Positions 43,517 to 53,735 are shown, counted from the stretch's first letter. The stretch is DNA of 64,000 nt from Pedobacter sp. (GCA_014378705.1 JACMND010000189.1:1-64000); one strand, 5' to 3'. Made by a program: numbers and translations. Notes: a model not told the origin generated them from the letters alone.

Positions 43517-45010
43517 TTAATTCAGATCGTCCTGGATTTTTATAAATTCAATTGCTAATTGAATATCTTTTGATAAGAAATGATCATTTTCCTGAAAAGT
43601 AACTTGCTGTCTGAATGCGGCTACTAACCTTTCGAGTTGGGGCGAGGTTTTTAAAGGCCGCCTGAACTCCAGCCCCTGGCATGCGGTCAATAGCTCTATG
43701 GCCAGAATTTTTTCGAGGTTATCAACCACCCGCAAACATTTGGTAGCCCCGTTGGCACCCATACTCACATGATCTTCCTGGCCATTGCTGGATACAATAG
43801 AATCAATTGATGAAGGTGTACATAGTTGTTTGTTTTCACTTGCAATAGATGCCGCTGTATATTGAGGGATCATCAACCCAGAGTTTAGACCAGCATTTTT
43901 AACTAAAAAGTTAGGTAAACCCCGTTGACCGGAGATCAATTGAAACGTCCGCCTTTCAGAAATAGAGCCCAATTCTGCTAACGCAATGCACAATAAATCA
44001 AAGGCAATGGCCAATGGCTGCCCATGAAAATTACCCGCAGAAATTATTTCGTCTTCATCCGGAAATATATTGGGGTTGTCTGTAACTGAATTAACTTCAA
44101 TATCAAAAACTTTTAAGGCATAGGCCAAAGCATCTTTACTTGCTCCATGCACTTGTGGCATACAACGGAAAGAATATGGATCCTGAACCTGCTTATTAAC
44201 ATCATGCATAAGTTCACTGCCGTACAAAATTTTACAAAGCTTGTCGGCTGTCTCAATCTGACCGGGATGCGGGCGAAGACGGTGGCTTAAAGGTATAAAC
44301 GAATCTAAACGGCAATTGAAAACATCGGCAGATAAAGCGCCGATCATATCAGCCCATTTACTTAATTTTTTACTTCTTATCAGGATGTGAATTCCGTAGG
44401 CAGTCATAAATTGAGTGCCATTTATCAAAGCCAAGCCCTCTTTACTTTTTAGTTTTAATGGTTTAAGATCCGTTTGAGAATACCAATTGCCGGAAAAGGT
44501 AATTTTGTTGTTTATCCAAACCTCACCTTCGCCAATAATGGGAAGCGATAAGTGAGCGAGCGGGGCCAAATCGCCAGAAGCGCCAAGGGATCCTTGAGTG
44601 TAAACTACCGGGAGAATGTTGTTATTATACATATAAACAAGCCGCTCTACAAGTTGCAGACTTACCCCGGAATGTCCATAAGAAAGAGATTGGATTTTAA
44701 AAAGTATCATTAATTTAATGATCTCTTTTTTGACCATTTCTCCTGTTCCGCAGGCATGCGACAAAAGTAAATTATGTTGAAGAAGTATTAATTTATCATC
44801 AGGAACGATAACATCCTGGAGATATCCAAAACCGGTGTTAATGCCGTACACAGGTTTAGGATTTCCAACGGGTTTTTTATCTAAAAAATTTCTGCAATTT
44901 TTAATCGCTTTAATCGCTTTTGTACTTAACCCAAGTTGAAAATTTTCAGATACTATTTTTTCAGCCAGGTGTAGATGCAGGTATTCTGAACCAATTAAAT
45001 ATTTGTTCAT
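43517..45010 (-). CDS. hutH: Histidine ammonia-lyase
   Basis: 497 aa. GSLGASGDLAPLAHLS contains the Ala-Ser-Gly that cyclises to the MIO cofactor. The selectivity position reads NLLLSHACG: Ser-His is typical of histidine lyases, where tyrosine lyases have His-Leu and phenylalanine lyases Phe-Leu. It deaminates histidine to urocanate. No hutU, hutI or hutG is adjacent, so the rest of the pathway is elsewhere. It converges on the methylase gene with a 7-bp gap. Confidence 0.93.
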   Translation of the reverse strand: MNKYLIGSEYLHLHLAEKIVSENFQLGLSTKAIKAIKNCRNFLDKKPVGNPKPVYGINTGFGYLQDVIVPDDKLILLQHNLLLSHACGTGEMVKKEIIKLMILFKIQSLSYGHSGVSLQLVERLVYMYNNNILPVVYTQGSLGASGDLAPLAHLSLPIIGEGEVWINNKITFSGNWYSQTDLKPLKLKSKEGLALINGTQFMTAYGIHILIRSKKLSKWADMIGALSADVFNCRLDSFIPLSHRLRPHPGQIETADKLCKILYGSELMHDVNKQVQDPYSFRCMPQVHGASKDALAYALKVFDIEVNSVTDNPNIFPDEDEIISAGNFHGQPLAIAFDLLCIALAELGSISERRTFQLISGQRGLPNFLVKNAGLNSGLMIPQYTAASIASENKQLCTPSSIDSIVSSNGQEDHVSMGANGATKCLRVVDNLEKILAIELLTACQGLEFRRPLKTSPQLERLVAAFRQQVTFQENDHFLSKDIQLAIEFIKIQDDLN

Positions 45011-45062
45011 TTATGACCGTTAAGTTCATATTTAAAAATGGATAAAGGGCGGAATATTAATT

Positions 45063-45620
45063 TTATTGTTTTACCTGTGTAGAATAGCTAAAAAACGTGT
45101 TCACTTCGATCTGCTCTGCAATTTTGTTAAATACCAATCTCGGAATAGATATTTTATGATCTGCCAGTAGGATATCAAACTTCGTTTTTAATTGTATTTC
45201 AGAGTCAATAACAGTTAAAACACCATTTAAAGTACGTTTTTTATTTACCCCATGTACATTTAATATGCCTGTTGCGGATATGTTTAAATTACCCGGATTG
45301 CTAAAATCTACTTTTTCATTGATCTTTCCTTTGAAAGTAGCATATGGAAATCTTTCACTTTCCATGTAATTCTCATTGAAATGTTCCTCCATCAGCTTAT
45401 TGCGAAACATGAATTGCTTAATCGGTATACGTACGACTATTTCGTTATTATTTACATTCAGAAGCGAAATTGCTTTTTCATTTTTGGCTTCAATATCTTC
45501 AAGTGGAGCTTTGGAAAAGAAGGTAACAAGGGATTTTTTGGATTTATAAATATTGCTTTGATTGTAGACCGATATGATATTAAAAATTATTAAAGTACCA
45601 ATCAGAATAAGGCTTTTCAT
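45063..45620 (-). CDS. YceI family periplasmic protein
   Basis: 185 aa. A hydrophobic N-terminus is a signal peptide (ends near SVYNQS). KLMEEHFNENYMESERFPYATFKG is the most conserved YceI stretch, and LNVHGVNKKRTLNGVLTV follows. The fold is a lipocalin-like barrel that binds polyisoprenoid or amphiphilic ligands. It overlaps the preceding DUF5777 gene by 4 nt, and together with the Rieske gene it forms a minus-strand trio. Confidence 0.88.
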   Translation of the reverse strand: MKSLILIGTLIIFNIISVYNQSNIYKSKKSLVTFFSKAPLEDIEAKNEKAISLLNVNNNEIVVRIPIKQFMFRNKLMEEHFNENYMESERFPYATFKGKINEKVDFSNPGNLNISATGILNVHGVNKKRTLNGVLTVIDSEIQLKTKFDILLADHKISIPRLVFNKIAEQIEVNTFFSYSTQVKQ

Positions 45621-46486
45621 TTTTTTACTCTTTTATCAAAACTGAAAGTGCGGGTGATATTGAAACCAAAATGGATATCGCCGTTGGCCCAGCTACCTTC
45701 CGTTTCTGTAATAAACTGCCGTTCCACCATCCCGAAAGAATTGGTAAAAAGAAGCTGGAAAACATGTCCACCGGTTTCTATATCGTAACTAAAAGATAGA
45801 TTATTTGAGTAATCTTCATTGATCTGACCTGGAAACACATAATTATATTCGCCGTTTATGGAAGTACGTTTGGTAATTTTAACTCTGCCGCCAATTCCTG
45901 TTGCCAAAACGGATTTGGCATCGTTTAACTTGTCGGGGCGGTTGCGGTAAATTATGGTGGGAGAAAGCTGAAGAGAAAATAATTCACCAAATTTTTTGGC
46001 TACAAGCAACTGCCCTGTATAACTGCTTCTGTCGCTGGCTGAAAGTTCTGGAGTAGATTTCACAGTTCTTAAGGAATACCCTGTAAAAGCAGATATTGAA
46101 ACAGGGTAACTATTTCTTCCGGTACTTTGCCGCATTAACCTGTACTTACCAAAAAAATCATAATTTTTTTCATATGAACTCCTTCCAATTCCGATCATAA
46201 CTCCATTACTTAAACCATATTCTAAACCCAGCCGGTTTGTGGCGGCATCAAGCCCAAAAAAGTCACTGAAACCCCGGTTAATTTGGTCAAAGCGATGAGA
46301 TATTTTAAAATCCATATTGTTTTTACCAACGGTTTCTACCGAGTGCCCATTAATAATACGAGTTGCTTTAAACGTAGAATTTTTTACTTGCGTTTCGTTA
46401 CTGTCTGTGGCCATTTTCATCAGATCATCTTGTGCAAAAACCAAGGAATGGAAACCGAATAAAATTATGGTAATAATTATTTTCAT
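45617..46486 (-). CDS. DUF5777 beta-barrel protein
   Basis: 289 aa. The signal peptide ends ..SLVFAQ. The motif SHRFDQINRGFSDFFGLDAATNRLGLEYGLS is diagnostic of DUF5777, and the rest alternates as in an outer-membrane beta-barrel. The function is unknown. It is sandwiched between a Rieske protein (8-bp gap) and YceI (4-nt overlap), an arrangement I recall being common in Bacteroidota, suggesting a shared redox or lipid role. Confidence 0.85.
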   Translation of the reverse strand: MKIIITIILFGFHSLVFAQDDLMKMATDSNETQVKNSTFKATRIINGHSVETVGKNNMDFKISHRFDQINRGFSDFFGLDAATNRLGLEYGLSNGVMIGIGRSSYEKNYDFFGKYRLMRQSTGRNSYPVSISAFTGYSLRTVKSTPELSASDRSSYTGQLLVAKKFGELFSLQLSPTIIYRNRPDKLNDAKSVLATGIGGRVKITKRTSINGEYNYVFPGQINEDYSNNLSFSYDIETGGHVFQLLFTNSFGMVERQFITETEGSWANGDIHFGFNITRTFSFDKRVKK

Positions 46487-46494
46487 AAATAATT

Positions 46495-46935
46495 TTAAGA
46501 TTCAAAAACCCTTAAAGTGTTACCAGTTAAAGTAGTGTTGTATTTTTTTAAATTACCGATGGCCGGTCCCCTTAACCTGACACCGTTAACATCAAAGGCA
46601 GATCCATGGGAAGCAGTCTGTAATGAACACGGAAAGGTGTTTGAACCCGAATCGTAAGTCATTGGGTTTTGCTGATGTGTACAGGCTCCGCCTAAAGCAA
46701 TATAATCAGATCCACTTAAAGCAATAATAACGCCTTTTTGAATTGTCCAGCCTTTTTCCTTAATATCGGCGTTTGTTGATACATCAATGCTAAAGTCAAC
46801 TTTGCTCCCGGGGGAAGGGCCAGGGCCAGGGTTTGGTGTGGGACCATCGCTTTTGCCACAAGAGCCTAAACAGGTTGAAATAATCAGAGATCCGGCGCCC
46901 AAACCAAAAAGAGAAATAAAATTTTTGCGTTCCAT
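46495..46935 (-). CDS. Rieske-like iron-sulfur lipoprotein with unusual ligand spacing
   Basis: 146 aa. The N-terminus is hydrophobic with a lipobox-like STC or GSC near residue 22-26, then a Gly-Pro linker (PNPGPGPSPG). The Rieske motifs are C85-x-H87 (GACTHQ) and C103-x6-H110 (FPCSLQTASHGSAFD). The usual second motif is C-x2-H, so four extra residues lie between Cys and His. The 15-residue spacing between the motifs is normal. The [2Fe-2S] centre may be altered or absent. First gene of the trio with DUF5777 and YceI. Confidence 0.82.
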   Translation of the reverse strand: MERKNFISLFGLGAGSLIISTCLGSCGKSDGPTPNPGPGPSPGSKVDFSIDVSTNADIKEKGWTIQKGVIIALSGSDYIALGGACTHQQNPMTYDSGSNTFPCSLQTASHGSAFDVNGVRLRGPAIGNLKKYNTTLTGNTLRVFES

Positions 46936-47171
46936 AAATTTTTATTTGCAATATTAATAATTGACATAAATCATAGTCATTAAATCTACAGTAATATAAT
47001 TTATCATTCCAGGCTTTCAAGGTGTGTAGCCAAAAATTGATAGTTGTTGGACATAACACGTTATCAATAACCCTTGATTTTAAGGTCATTTTATCTACAT
47101 ACGTAAAAACAGTTTCGACAATTTTTTAAACTAAGTAACAAGAAAACGGTTTGATTTAAATAAACTTTATT

Positions 47172-47930
47172 ATGGCAACTTCATTTTTTGGCAGGGATCT
47201 CGAAAGATTTAACTCTTCGTACCACCGTAACCCACTAAAAAACAATCTTTCGTGGTCTGAAAGACTTGCTTCCATCGGTGCCGGAACAAGTATGTTTTCA
47301 GTAGGATTAAGAAGTATTTTATCTCATCCTTTAAGAAACGGCGTAATTTTAGCAACCAGCGGATATATGGTTTACCGGGGCGTAACGGGTTATTGTCCGG
47401 TTAAGTCATTTATTAACAGTAAAACGTCCGGAATTAAAAGCTCAAATGTAAATATCCGAACCTCAGTTTATGTGGATAGTCCAAGGCGGGAAATTTATGA
47501 TTTTTGGAGAAAACTTGAAAATCTCCCCCTGTTTATGAGCCATCTTAAAAGTGTGAAGACCTTAAATAACAAGCGTTCCAGATGGGAGGCAGTTTTGCCA
47601 GGTAATATTGCCAAGGTTAGTTGGGAAGCGGAAATTGTGAATGATGATCCGGGCAACGTCATCGGTTGGAAATCCATCGAGGGTTCTGAAATTGATAATG
47701 CAGGAAAGGTTGAATTTACAGATGCTGCGGATGGCCATGGAACAGTTATTCAGGTTGTGATTAGTTATTTACCCCCAAGCGGTGGTTACTTTAAATCAAA
47801 AATCACCGATTTCTTAAGTCCCGTTTTTGAAAAAATAGTACGCAGTGACATAAATAATTTTAAAAAATATTTAGAAGATCACAAAAACCACGATTCTCGG
47901 CATCGTGGACAAAATAACAGGCATCTTTAA
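47172..47930 (+). CDS. SRPBCC (START-like) protein with N-terminal DUF2892-type membrane region
   Basis: 252 aa. Residues ~28-75 (SERLASIGAGTSMFSVGLRS..ATSGYMVYRGVTGYCPV) look like the DUF2892/YgaP membrane segment. Residues ~95-235 form a polyketide-cyclase/START domain (VYVDSPRREIYDFWRKLENLPLF). The charged tail (HDSRHRGQNNRHL) is basic. It is probably a membrane-tethered ligand-binding protein; such genes are often stress-induced. It stands alone. Confidence 0.85.
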   Translation: MATSFFGRDLERFNSSYHRNPLKNNLSWSERLASIGAGTSMFSVGLRSILSHPLRNGVILATSGYMVYRGVTGYCPVKSFINSKTSGIKSSNVNIRTSVYVDSPRREIYDFWRKLENLPLFMSHLKSVKTLNNKRSRWEAVLPGNIAKVSWEAEIVNDDPGNVIGWKSIEGSEIDNAGKVEFTDAADGHGTVIQVVISYLPPSGGYFKSKITDFLSPVFEKIVRSDINNFKKYLEDHKNHDSRHRGQNNRHL

Positions 47931-47933
47931 AAT

Positions 47934-47966
47934 AAAAAACCCACTTCAGATTATAAAGTGGGTTTT
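47934..47966. terminator. Bidirectional rho-independent terminator
   Basis: An 11-bp perfect stem (AAAACCCACTT/AAGTGGGTTTT) with a 9-nt loop, with A- and T-tracts on either side, lies between two convergent genes. Confidence 0.9.
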
Positions 47967-47980
47967 GACTTAGTGCTATT

Positions 47981-50506
47981 TTATCCTTTTGGATCTAATA
48001 TTTTGTTGATACGAACCAGGCTATCTTCAAGATGCGCTTTAATTACCGCATTGCTAAATTTAGGTATTGATGACTTAATTTCTGCAGCTAATAATTTAAG
48101 TTCACGGCGTGCCATAGGCCTGATGTCAGATTGCGCAACATTTATGGGTGTACCAAGAAACTGAGCTGCGTATTCAACCGGTATACCAGTCGGTAACTCC
48201 TGGTCTTTAGTCATAAGATATTCCATCCTCTGAATATAAGCACGTTGTAAATTCCTGCGATAAGTATCCATATTATTCCCAGTTTTTAGCTCACTCCAGA
48301 TACCGGTATGGATGTCAGAGAATAATTCATCTAAATTGTAAGCGTTTAAACCGTTCTTCGCAGAATTGTCAATTATTCTCGCCAAACGGGCAAAGTCAAG
48401 TACACCATTTAAAACGCCAACCTGAGCACGACGAAGTCGGTCTACAATTCCAGCCTGATCAAATTTATTTAAGATAGCTTGGTTTAAAATCCACTTGGGT
48501 GTAACAAAAGCCTGCATGGTTATAAATTTAGCAGCTTCACGTTGTTTTACTTTGGAAATATGAGTATAAACCGGACCTTTTTGATCGTAAGTTTTGTTGT
48601 TTTCGTGTATCCCACCAATACTAGAACGCACGTGGCCCATGTAACGGCTCCACTGATCCAATACCTCTCCGTATAACTCCTCCAAATTGTCATACTCTTT
48701 TCCTTCCTCATAAGTCCACTTTTCAATATTCGGAACTATTCGTTTCAGGTTTGCGATACCATAGGTTGAAGCCTTAACCGCGTCATCTCCCAAATCTTCT
48801 GATTGCGACCGCGGATCAATCGGGTTAAAGGTTTGCCGGCCATAAAAATACATTGGATTACCTGCTTTCTCCATCGTCCATTTGTTAAGGATTTTGGCTT
48901 CCTGTTCCGGAGTTTGATTGTCAAACCAGGTATAACCCCATTTAACAGCCCACTTATCATATTCGCCGATTGCGGGATAAAGCATAACACCTTCATCACC
49001 CGGCTGGGCTATATAATTAAAACGGGCGTAATCCATTATAGATGGAGCGGTTCCTCCCATACGTTTTGTAAAGGTTTTAGAACGCAATGAATCTACCGGG
49101 TAAGCTACACTAGAGCCAAAGTTATGAGGTAAGCCCAATGTGTGGCCCACTTCATGAGAAGATACAAACCTCACCAACTGGCCCATTACCTCATCTTTAA
49201 ATTTTGGAGTTCGGGCATCAGGGTTTATGGCCGCTGTTTGAACAAAGAACCAGTTGCGTACCAGGTTCATTACATTGTGATACCAACCAATATCTGATTC
49301 CATGATTTCGCCTGAGCGTGGATCAGAAATGTGCGGACCATATGCATTTGCGATATTTGAGGCAAAGTACCTGATCACCGAGTATCGTGCGTCTTCCGGC
49401 GACCAATCCGGATCATTTTTAGGAGCTTCCAGGCAAGTTATAGCGTTTTTAAAACCCGCCGCTTCAAAGGCCACATTCCAGTCCTTAACCCCCTCAATTA
49501 AATATGGCCGCCATTTTGACGGAGTAGCAGGATCTAAATAAAAAATAATCTGCTTTTTAGGCTCTACCAGTTCTCCACGTTTGTAAGCCACCGAATCTTT
49601 AGGCTCAAGTTTCCAGCGGTGTATATACCGGGTTACTTCTGCTCTTTGAGCATCCATTCCATAATCAGTTTGTGTTTGCCCAAAATACCCAACCCTCGAA
49701 TCGGTAAAGCGTGGCTTGTAAGGTATTTTTGGCAAAAGCAGCATAGAATTATGTATTTCAACAGTCATTGAACCAAGGGATTTATCACCCGGGGCATCTG
49801 TTGCTTTATAGGTTTTTAATGATCGTACTTCAATATTTAAAGGGAATGATTTGATGGTATCCACGTAAGTACGGGTTTCGTCCATAGTGGTAATTTTATA
49901 TTGCAAACGAACCTGGGGTGGCAAACCCAATGACTGTACATCTTTGGAATATAATTCAGTAACATCAATCACAACGGAATTAGAATCTTTATTCAGGGCC
50001 TTGATATCGAATGCTGAAAGCACCGCATCGAGGTTAGAATTGCGAACCGACTCAAACATGTCTGTCCCTTTTGCTGCTACGTTTCTGTAGGATGGGATTC
50101 GAATGTAAACCTGCTTGTCTCGTTTTTCCCATTTCCAAACTTGCTCATTCAGTTCTTCGCCTCCGTAAGTGCCATCAACAGTTGGCGTTTTAGAATAACG
50201 CGTTACAACAAGCATCTCACGATCAAACAGTGAATCCGGGATTTCGTAAAAATACTTCCCATCTAAACGGTGAACTTTAAACAGCCCGTTATCTGTTGTT
50301 GCCTTGTCGGTAATAACCTCTTTGTATGGTTTTATGGCCATTTTAGAGGGAGCTGCTGCTGCGCCTGGGGCGGGTGCCGCAGCGGTTGCCGAAGTTGGTG
50401 GTTGATTTTTCTTTTTGCGCTCCTGGGCGGATGCATTACTGATGTTTAAAATAATTTGAAATATAATTAGCGTTATAGTTAAGGGGTAACGTAAGATTTT
50501 AATCAT
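47981..50506 (-). CDS. Secreted zinc-dependent metalloprotease (DUF5117/DUF5118)
   Basis: 841 aa. A signal peptide (residues 1-27) is followed by an Ala/Pro-rich linker (SATAAAPAPGAAAAP). The central catalytic motif SSHEVGHTLGLPHNFG is an extended metzincin site HExxHxxGxxH. IMDYARFNYIAQPGD, just downstream, is the Met-turn region. The N-terminal DUF5118/DUF5117 and C-terminal DUF4953 segments are typical of this Bacteroidota family. It is probably exported to the periplasm or beyond. The substrate is unknown. Gene is solitary on its transcript. Confidence 0.9.
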   Translation of the reverse strand: MIKILRYPLTITLIIFQIILNISNASAQERKKKNQPPTSATAAAPAPGAAAAPSKMAIKPYKEVITDKATTDNGLFKVHRLDGKYFYEIPDSLFDREMLVVTRYSKTPTVDGTYGGEELNEQVWKWEKRDKQVYIRIPSYRNVAAKGTDMFESVRNSNLDAVLSAFDIKALNKDSNSVVIDVTELYSKDVQSLGLPPQVRLQYKITTMDETRTYVDTIKSFPLNIEVRSLKTYKATDAPGDKSLGSMTVEIHNSMLLLPKIPYKPRFTDSRVGYFGQTQTDYGMDAQRAEVTRYIHRWKLEPKDSVAYKRGELVEPKKQIIFYLDPATPSKWRPYLIEGVKDWNVAFEAAGFKNAITCLEAPKNDPDWSPEDARYSVIRYFASNIANAYGPHISDPRSGEIMESDIGWYHNVMNLVRNWFFVQTAAINPDARTPKFKDEVMGQLVRFVSSHEVGHTLGLPHNFGSSVAYPVDSLRSKTFTKRMGGTAPSIMDYARFNYIAQPGDEGVMLYPAIGEYDKWAVKWGYTWFDNQTPEQEAKILNKWTMEKAGNPMYFYGRQTFNPIDPRSQSEDLGDDAVKASTYGIANLKRIVPNIEKWTYEEGKEYDNLEELYGEVLDQWSRYMGHVRSSIGGIHENNKTYDQKGPVYTHISKVKQREAAKFITMQAFVTPKWILNQAILNKFDQAGIVDRLRRAQVGVLNGVLDFARLARIIDNSAKNGLNAYNLDELFSDIHTGIWSELKTGNNMDTYRRNLQRAYIQRMEYLMTKDQELPTGIPVEYAAQFLGTPINVAQSDIRPMARRELKLLAAEIKSSIPKFSNAVIKAHLEDSLVRINKILDPKG

Positions 50507-50670
50507 GTATTTGGCTTTAAAATGTATCTATCGAATAAAATTAAAATAAGGCAGGAATTAGGAGAGAAGTTAACAGGAAAATTACAAATAGATGTGATTA
50601 CAAGACGTTGCATCACTCAATAGATGGTAATTGCATTTATATTCTGCAAAAATTTGGCAGATTTAAAGAA

Positions 50671-53619
50671 TTATTTAATTTCCGGCTCTTCCGGTTCTGA
50701 AATATTAGATTCTAATTCTTCTGAATCATTACCAGCAGCATTTACAATTAAAAAACTACCTGACTTTGCACCGGTTAAGTTTGTAATCTCAATGGTGTAT
50801 TTACCGGGTTGGAGGTATACTTTTTTACTATCGGCAGTATTTAAGTTCACCTTTTTAATTTTACTCAGCTCCTCCTCATAAGTCTTCACCTTTTCGCTTA
50901 AGATACTCAGATCATATTCAGCGAAATTCAATCCTGCTTCCGCGTCGCCATTTAGCTGATTTAATACCAAGCCATCCCCGGTTTTAATGCTGATTGATAT
51001 TTTTCCGGCAGTTTTTGAATAATATGGAAGCAAGACTTGCGGTTCAATAGTTTCATCGGTTTTGCGTCCCCACATTGCACTAAAACGAATGGAGTCTGAT
51101 TCAAAAGCATGTATTTGTTTTGTTAAAATTTCTTCTGTTAACTGCTGAACTTCTTTTAGGCTACCTATATACAAAGACCGGCCGTGGGTAGCAACTATAA
51201 TTTCTTTATCCCTGGCATGGATTGCCAGATCATGAACTGCTACAGATGGCATATTCCCGTTAAAACGCATAAATGTTTTACCGGCATTTAACGAAATATA
51301 TAAACCATGGTCTGTGCCTACATAAAGAAGGTTTTTATTTTTAGGATCTTCTTTTACCACGTTAATTGGCTCTGAAGGTAAATCGCTTCCAATTTTCAAC
51401 CAGGTTTTTCCGTAATCAACGGAGCGGTACAGATACGAATTAAAATCATCCCACCTGTAACCGTTTAATGAAGCATACACAGTTCCCTCGGCAAAACCGG
51501 AAGCTGTAACTTTGGAGATCCAAAGGTTTTGAGGCAAATTTTCTGAAATCAGCGTCCAGGAATTTCCTCCGTCTTTAGAAACATGGATCAAGCCGTCATC
51601 ACTTCCGGCATATATTAAACCAAACTTTAAAGGAGATTCATCAATGGTTGTAAGGGTGCCATAAGCAACATCGCCTTTCTTTCCGCCTTTTGTCAGATCC
51701 CCGGAAAGGGTAATGAAGTCCGTACCTTTATTTAACGAACGGTGAAACTTGTTTGATCCAAAATACACAACGTCCTGATTGTGAGTTGAAACGATAATGG
51801 GCGATTCCCAATTCCAGCGTAAAGGTCTTTCGCCCAGTTCATGCTTTGGCTGAAAAGGCAAACGCTCACGTGTTATTTTATTATATCGTCCGTAAGCACC
51901 ATATTGCGAACCGGTGTAAACCAAATTATTATCTCTTGTATCTACTGCAACCTGCATCCCGTCTCCACCCCAAATACGCTTATAAGGATAATTGCCATCG
52001 TCATACCAGCTATAATTTGCTTTATAATCAGACGGTCCAAACCATACTCCATTATCCTGCAGCCCACCATATACATTGTACGGTTTGGCCAGATCAACCG
52101 TTACCGAATAAAACTGACCAACTGCCGGGGTATTGGCTTTAAACCAGGTTTTTCCATCGTCATAAGATATATTGATCCCGCCATCATTGCCATTAATAAT
52201 GTGGCCATCTTTGCGGGGATCAATCCAAAGCGCATGATGATCGGCATGTACATTTTCCCTGTTAATATTTTCATAGGTTTTTCCGCCATCTACTGAGCGA
52301 TATATCGGAACTCCCATAATATAAATTTTATCCGGATTTACTGGTGATACCCGGATCTGGCCAAAATAATATCCGTACGTGTTGTAAAGGCCTCTTAAAT
52401 GCTGGGTATTCACTTTTCTCCAACTTTTACCGGCATCATCGCTGCGGTAAACTTCGGCTTCTATAATGCCGGTACCAAACATTTGTGAATTGGCATCTTC
52501 CAAATATTCAACCAATGCAACAGGCTTGATCTTATTATTTAAAACGTCTTGCTTTACTGACTGAGCCGTATATTTTGCAGGGAACCGGTTTGCAAGTAAA
52601 AACTCCGTGATTTTGGGATCTTCCAGCTTTAAAAATTCATCTTTAGATATGGTTCGGAAATCATCTTTAGTAAGAACACCTTCTTTTTTTTTCGTTTCTT
52701 CTGCTTTTCTTTCAGACTGGTTATCCAGTACCGCGTAGATGATATTCGGATTTTGCGGGAATACCGCCAAACCAATACGGCCTACACCATCCCCGGAAGG
52801 AAAACCGCTACCTTCTTTGCTTATTAAAATCCAGGTATTGCCGCCATCAATACTTTTATAAATTCCGGATGTTTTACCGCCTTCTACAAAATTCCAGGCT
52901 TTTCGTTCACGTTTCCACATGGCGGTATAGAGTGTGTTCGGATCTTTCGGATTAATCTGCAAGTCTATCGCACCGGTAGTTTCATCAATAGCTAAAGTCT
53001 GTTTCCAGCTTTTTCCACCATCGGTGGTTTTATAAATGCCACGTTCTTTATTTGGAGAATATAAATGACCGAGTGCCGCCACCCACACCGTATTTTTATC
53101 GTCTGGATGAATAATTATACGACCGATGTGATGTGATTCTGGCAATCCAGAATACTGCCAGGTTTTACCTTTGTCTATGCTTTTGTAAATTCCGGTACCG
53201 GCGTATGACGAGCGGCTTGAATTGTTTTCGCCTGTTCCAATCCAGATCGCATCGTTCTTCCAGTCTATGGCGATATCACCGATGGTCATGCTGGCCTCAT
53301 GATCAAATACCGGCGTAAAAGAAATTCCATTATTAGCGGTATGCCATAAGCCACCTGAAGCGAAGGCAGCATAAAATTCAGTTGGATCTTCCGGGTTTAC
53401 ATCCACATCGGTAATCCTTCCGCTCATTACAGTTGGTCCGATTGAGCGAAATTTTACATTGTTAACCAGTGAGGTTGTCTCTGATTTTTGGCGCTGATTG
53501 AAACCTTCCAGGCGTTGAAGGCCGGAAGATGAAGCCGGTATTTCATTTTTCTTTTTTTGTGCGTGGGATGAATATCCTAAAACGGTTAAAGCTACTAAAA
53601 GATAAAGGCCTGATTTCAT
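50671..53619 (-). CDS. Large secreted BNR/sortilin-like beta-propeller protein
   Basis: 982 aa. A signal peptide (GYSSHA) precedes a series of Asp-box (BNR) repeats of the type DGGKSW / DKGKTW / DGGNSW across residues 60-800, as in VPS10/sortilin-type propellers annotated as glycosyl hydrolases in this phylum. No catalytic residues for glycoside hydrolysis are evident, so binding is as likely as hydrolysis. The C-terminal ~150 residues include a beta-rich segment (YLQPGKYTIEITNLTG) and an acidic end. It is followed by the metalloprotease on the same strand at 165 bp. Confidence 0.87.
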   Translation of the reverse strand: MKSGLYLLVALTVLGYSSHAQKKKNEIPASSSGLQRLEGFNQRQKSETTSLVNNVKFRSIGPTVMSGRITDVDVNPEDPTEFYAAFASGGLWHTANNGISFTPVFDHEASMTIGDIAIDWKNDAIWIGTGENNSSRSSYAGTGIYKSIDKGKTWQYSGLPESHHIGRIIIHPDDKNTVWVAALGHLYSPNKERGIYKTTDGGKSWKQTLAIDETTGAIDLQINPKDPNTLYTAMWKRERKAWNFVEGGKTSGIYKSIDGGNTWILISKEGSGFPSGDGVGRIGLAVFPQNPNIIYAVLDNQSERKAEETKKKEGVLTKDDFRTISKDEFLKLEDPKITEFLLANRFPAKYTAQSVKQDVLNNKIKPVALVEYLEDANSQMFGTGIIEAEVYRSDDAGKSWRKVNTQHLRGLYNTYGYYFGQIRVSPVNPDKIYIMGVPIYRSVDGGKTYENINRENVHADHHALWIDPRKDGHIINGNDGGINISYDDGKTWFKANTPAVGQFYSVTVDLAKPYNVYGGLQDNGVWFGPSDYKANYSWYDDGNYPYKRIWGGDGMQVAVDTRDNNLVYTGSQYGAYGRYNKITRERLPFQPKHELGERPLRWNWESPIIVSTHNQDVVYFGSNKFHRSLNKGTDFITLSGDLTKGGKKGDVAYGTLTTIDESPLKFGLIYAGSDDGLIHVSKDGGNSWTLISENLPQNLWISKVTASGFAEGTVYASLNGYRWDDFNSYLYRSVDYGKTWLKIGSDLPSEPINVVKEDPKNKNLLYVGTDHGLYISLNAGKTFMRFNGNMPSVAVHDLAIHARDKEIIVATHGRSLYIGSLKEVQQLTEEILTKQIHAFESDSIRFSAMWGRKTDETIEPQVLLPYYSKTAGKISISIKTGDGLVLNQLNGDAEAGLNFAEYDLSILSEKVKTYEEELSKIKKVNLNTADSKKVYLQPGKYTIEITNLTGAKSGSFLIVNAAGNDSEELESNISEPEEPEIK

Positions 53620-53696
53620 GAATTCTGTTTATTGGATGTACTTTCTAAAGATGGTTGGACAAAAAGCTAAATTATACTTTGAAATTGAATTAAGCC

Positions 53697-53735
53697 TTGG
53701 AACGCAGAATTTTTGAATTAAATTCTGCGTTCCAA
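53697..53735. repeat. Perfect 16-bp inverted repeat overlapping the 3' end of the aspartyl protease gene
   Basis: TTGGAACGCAGAATTT and AAATTCTGCGTTCCAA (7-nt loop). The right arm is the last codons of the protease gene; the left arm lies downstream. No T-run follows on the minus strand, so termination is uncertain. It looks like an inverted copy of the gene's own 3' end. Confidence 0.75.

Noticed and set aside
51841-52296. A 151-aa plus-strand ORF inside the BNR protein gene
   Set aside because: It is antisense to an intact long gene; its His/Ile-rich residues are a by-product of the opposite-strand codons.
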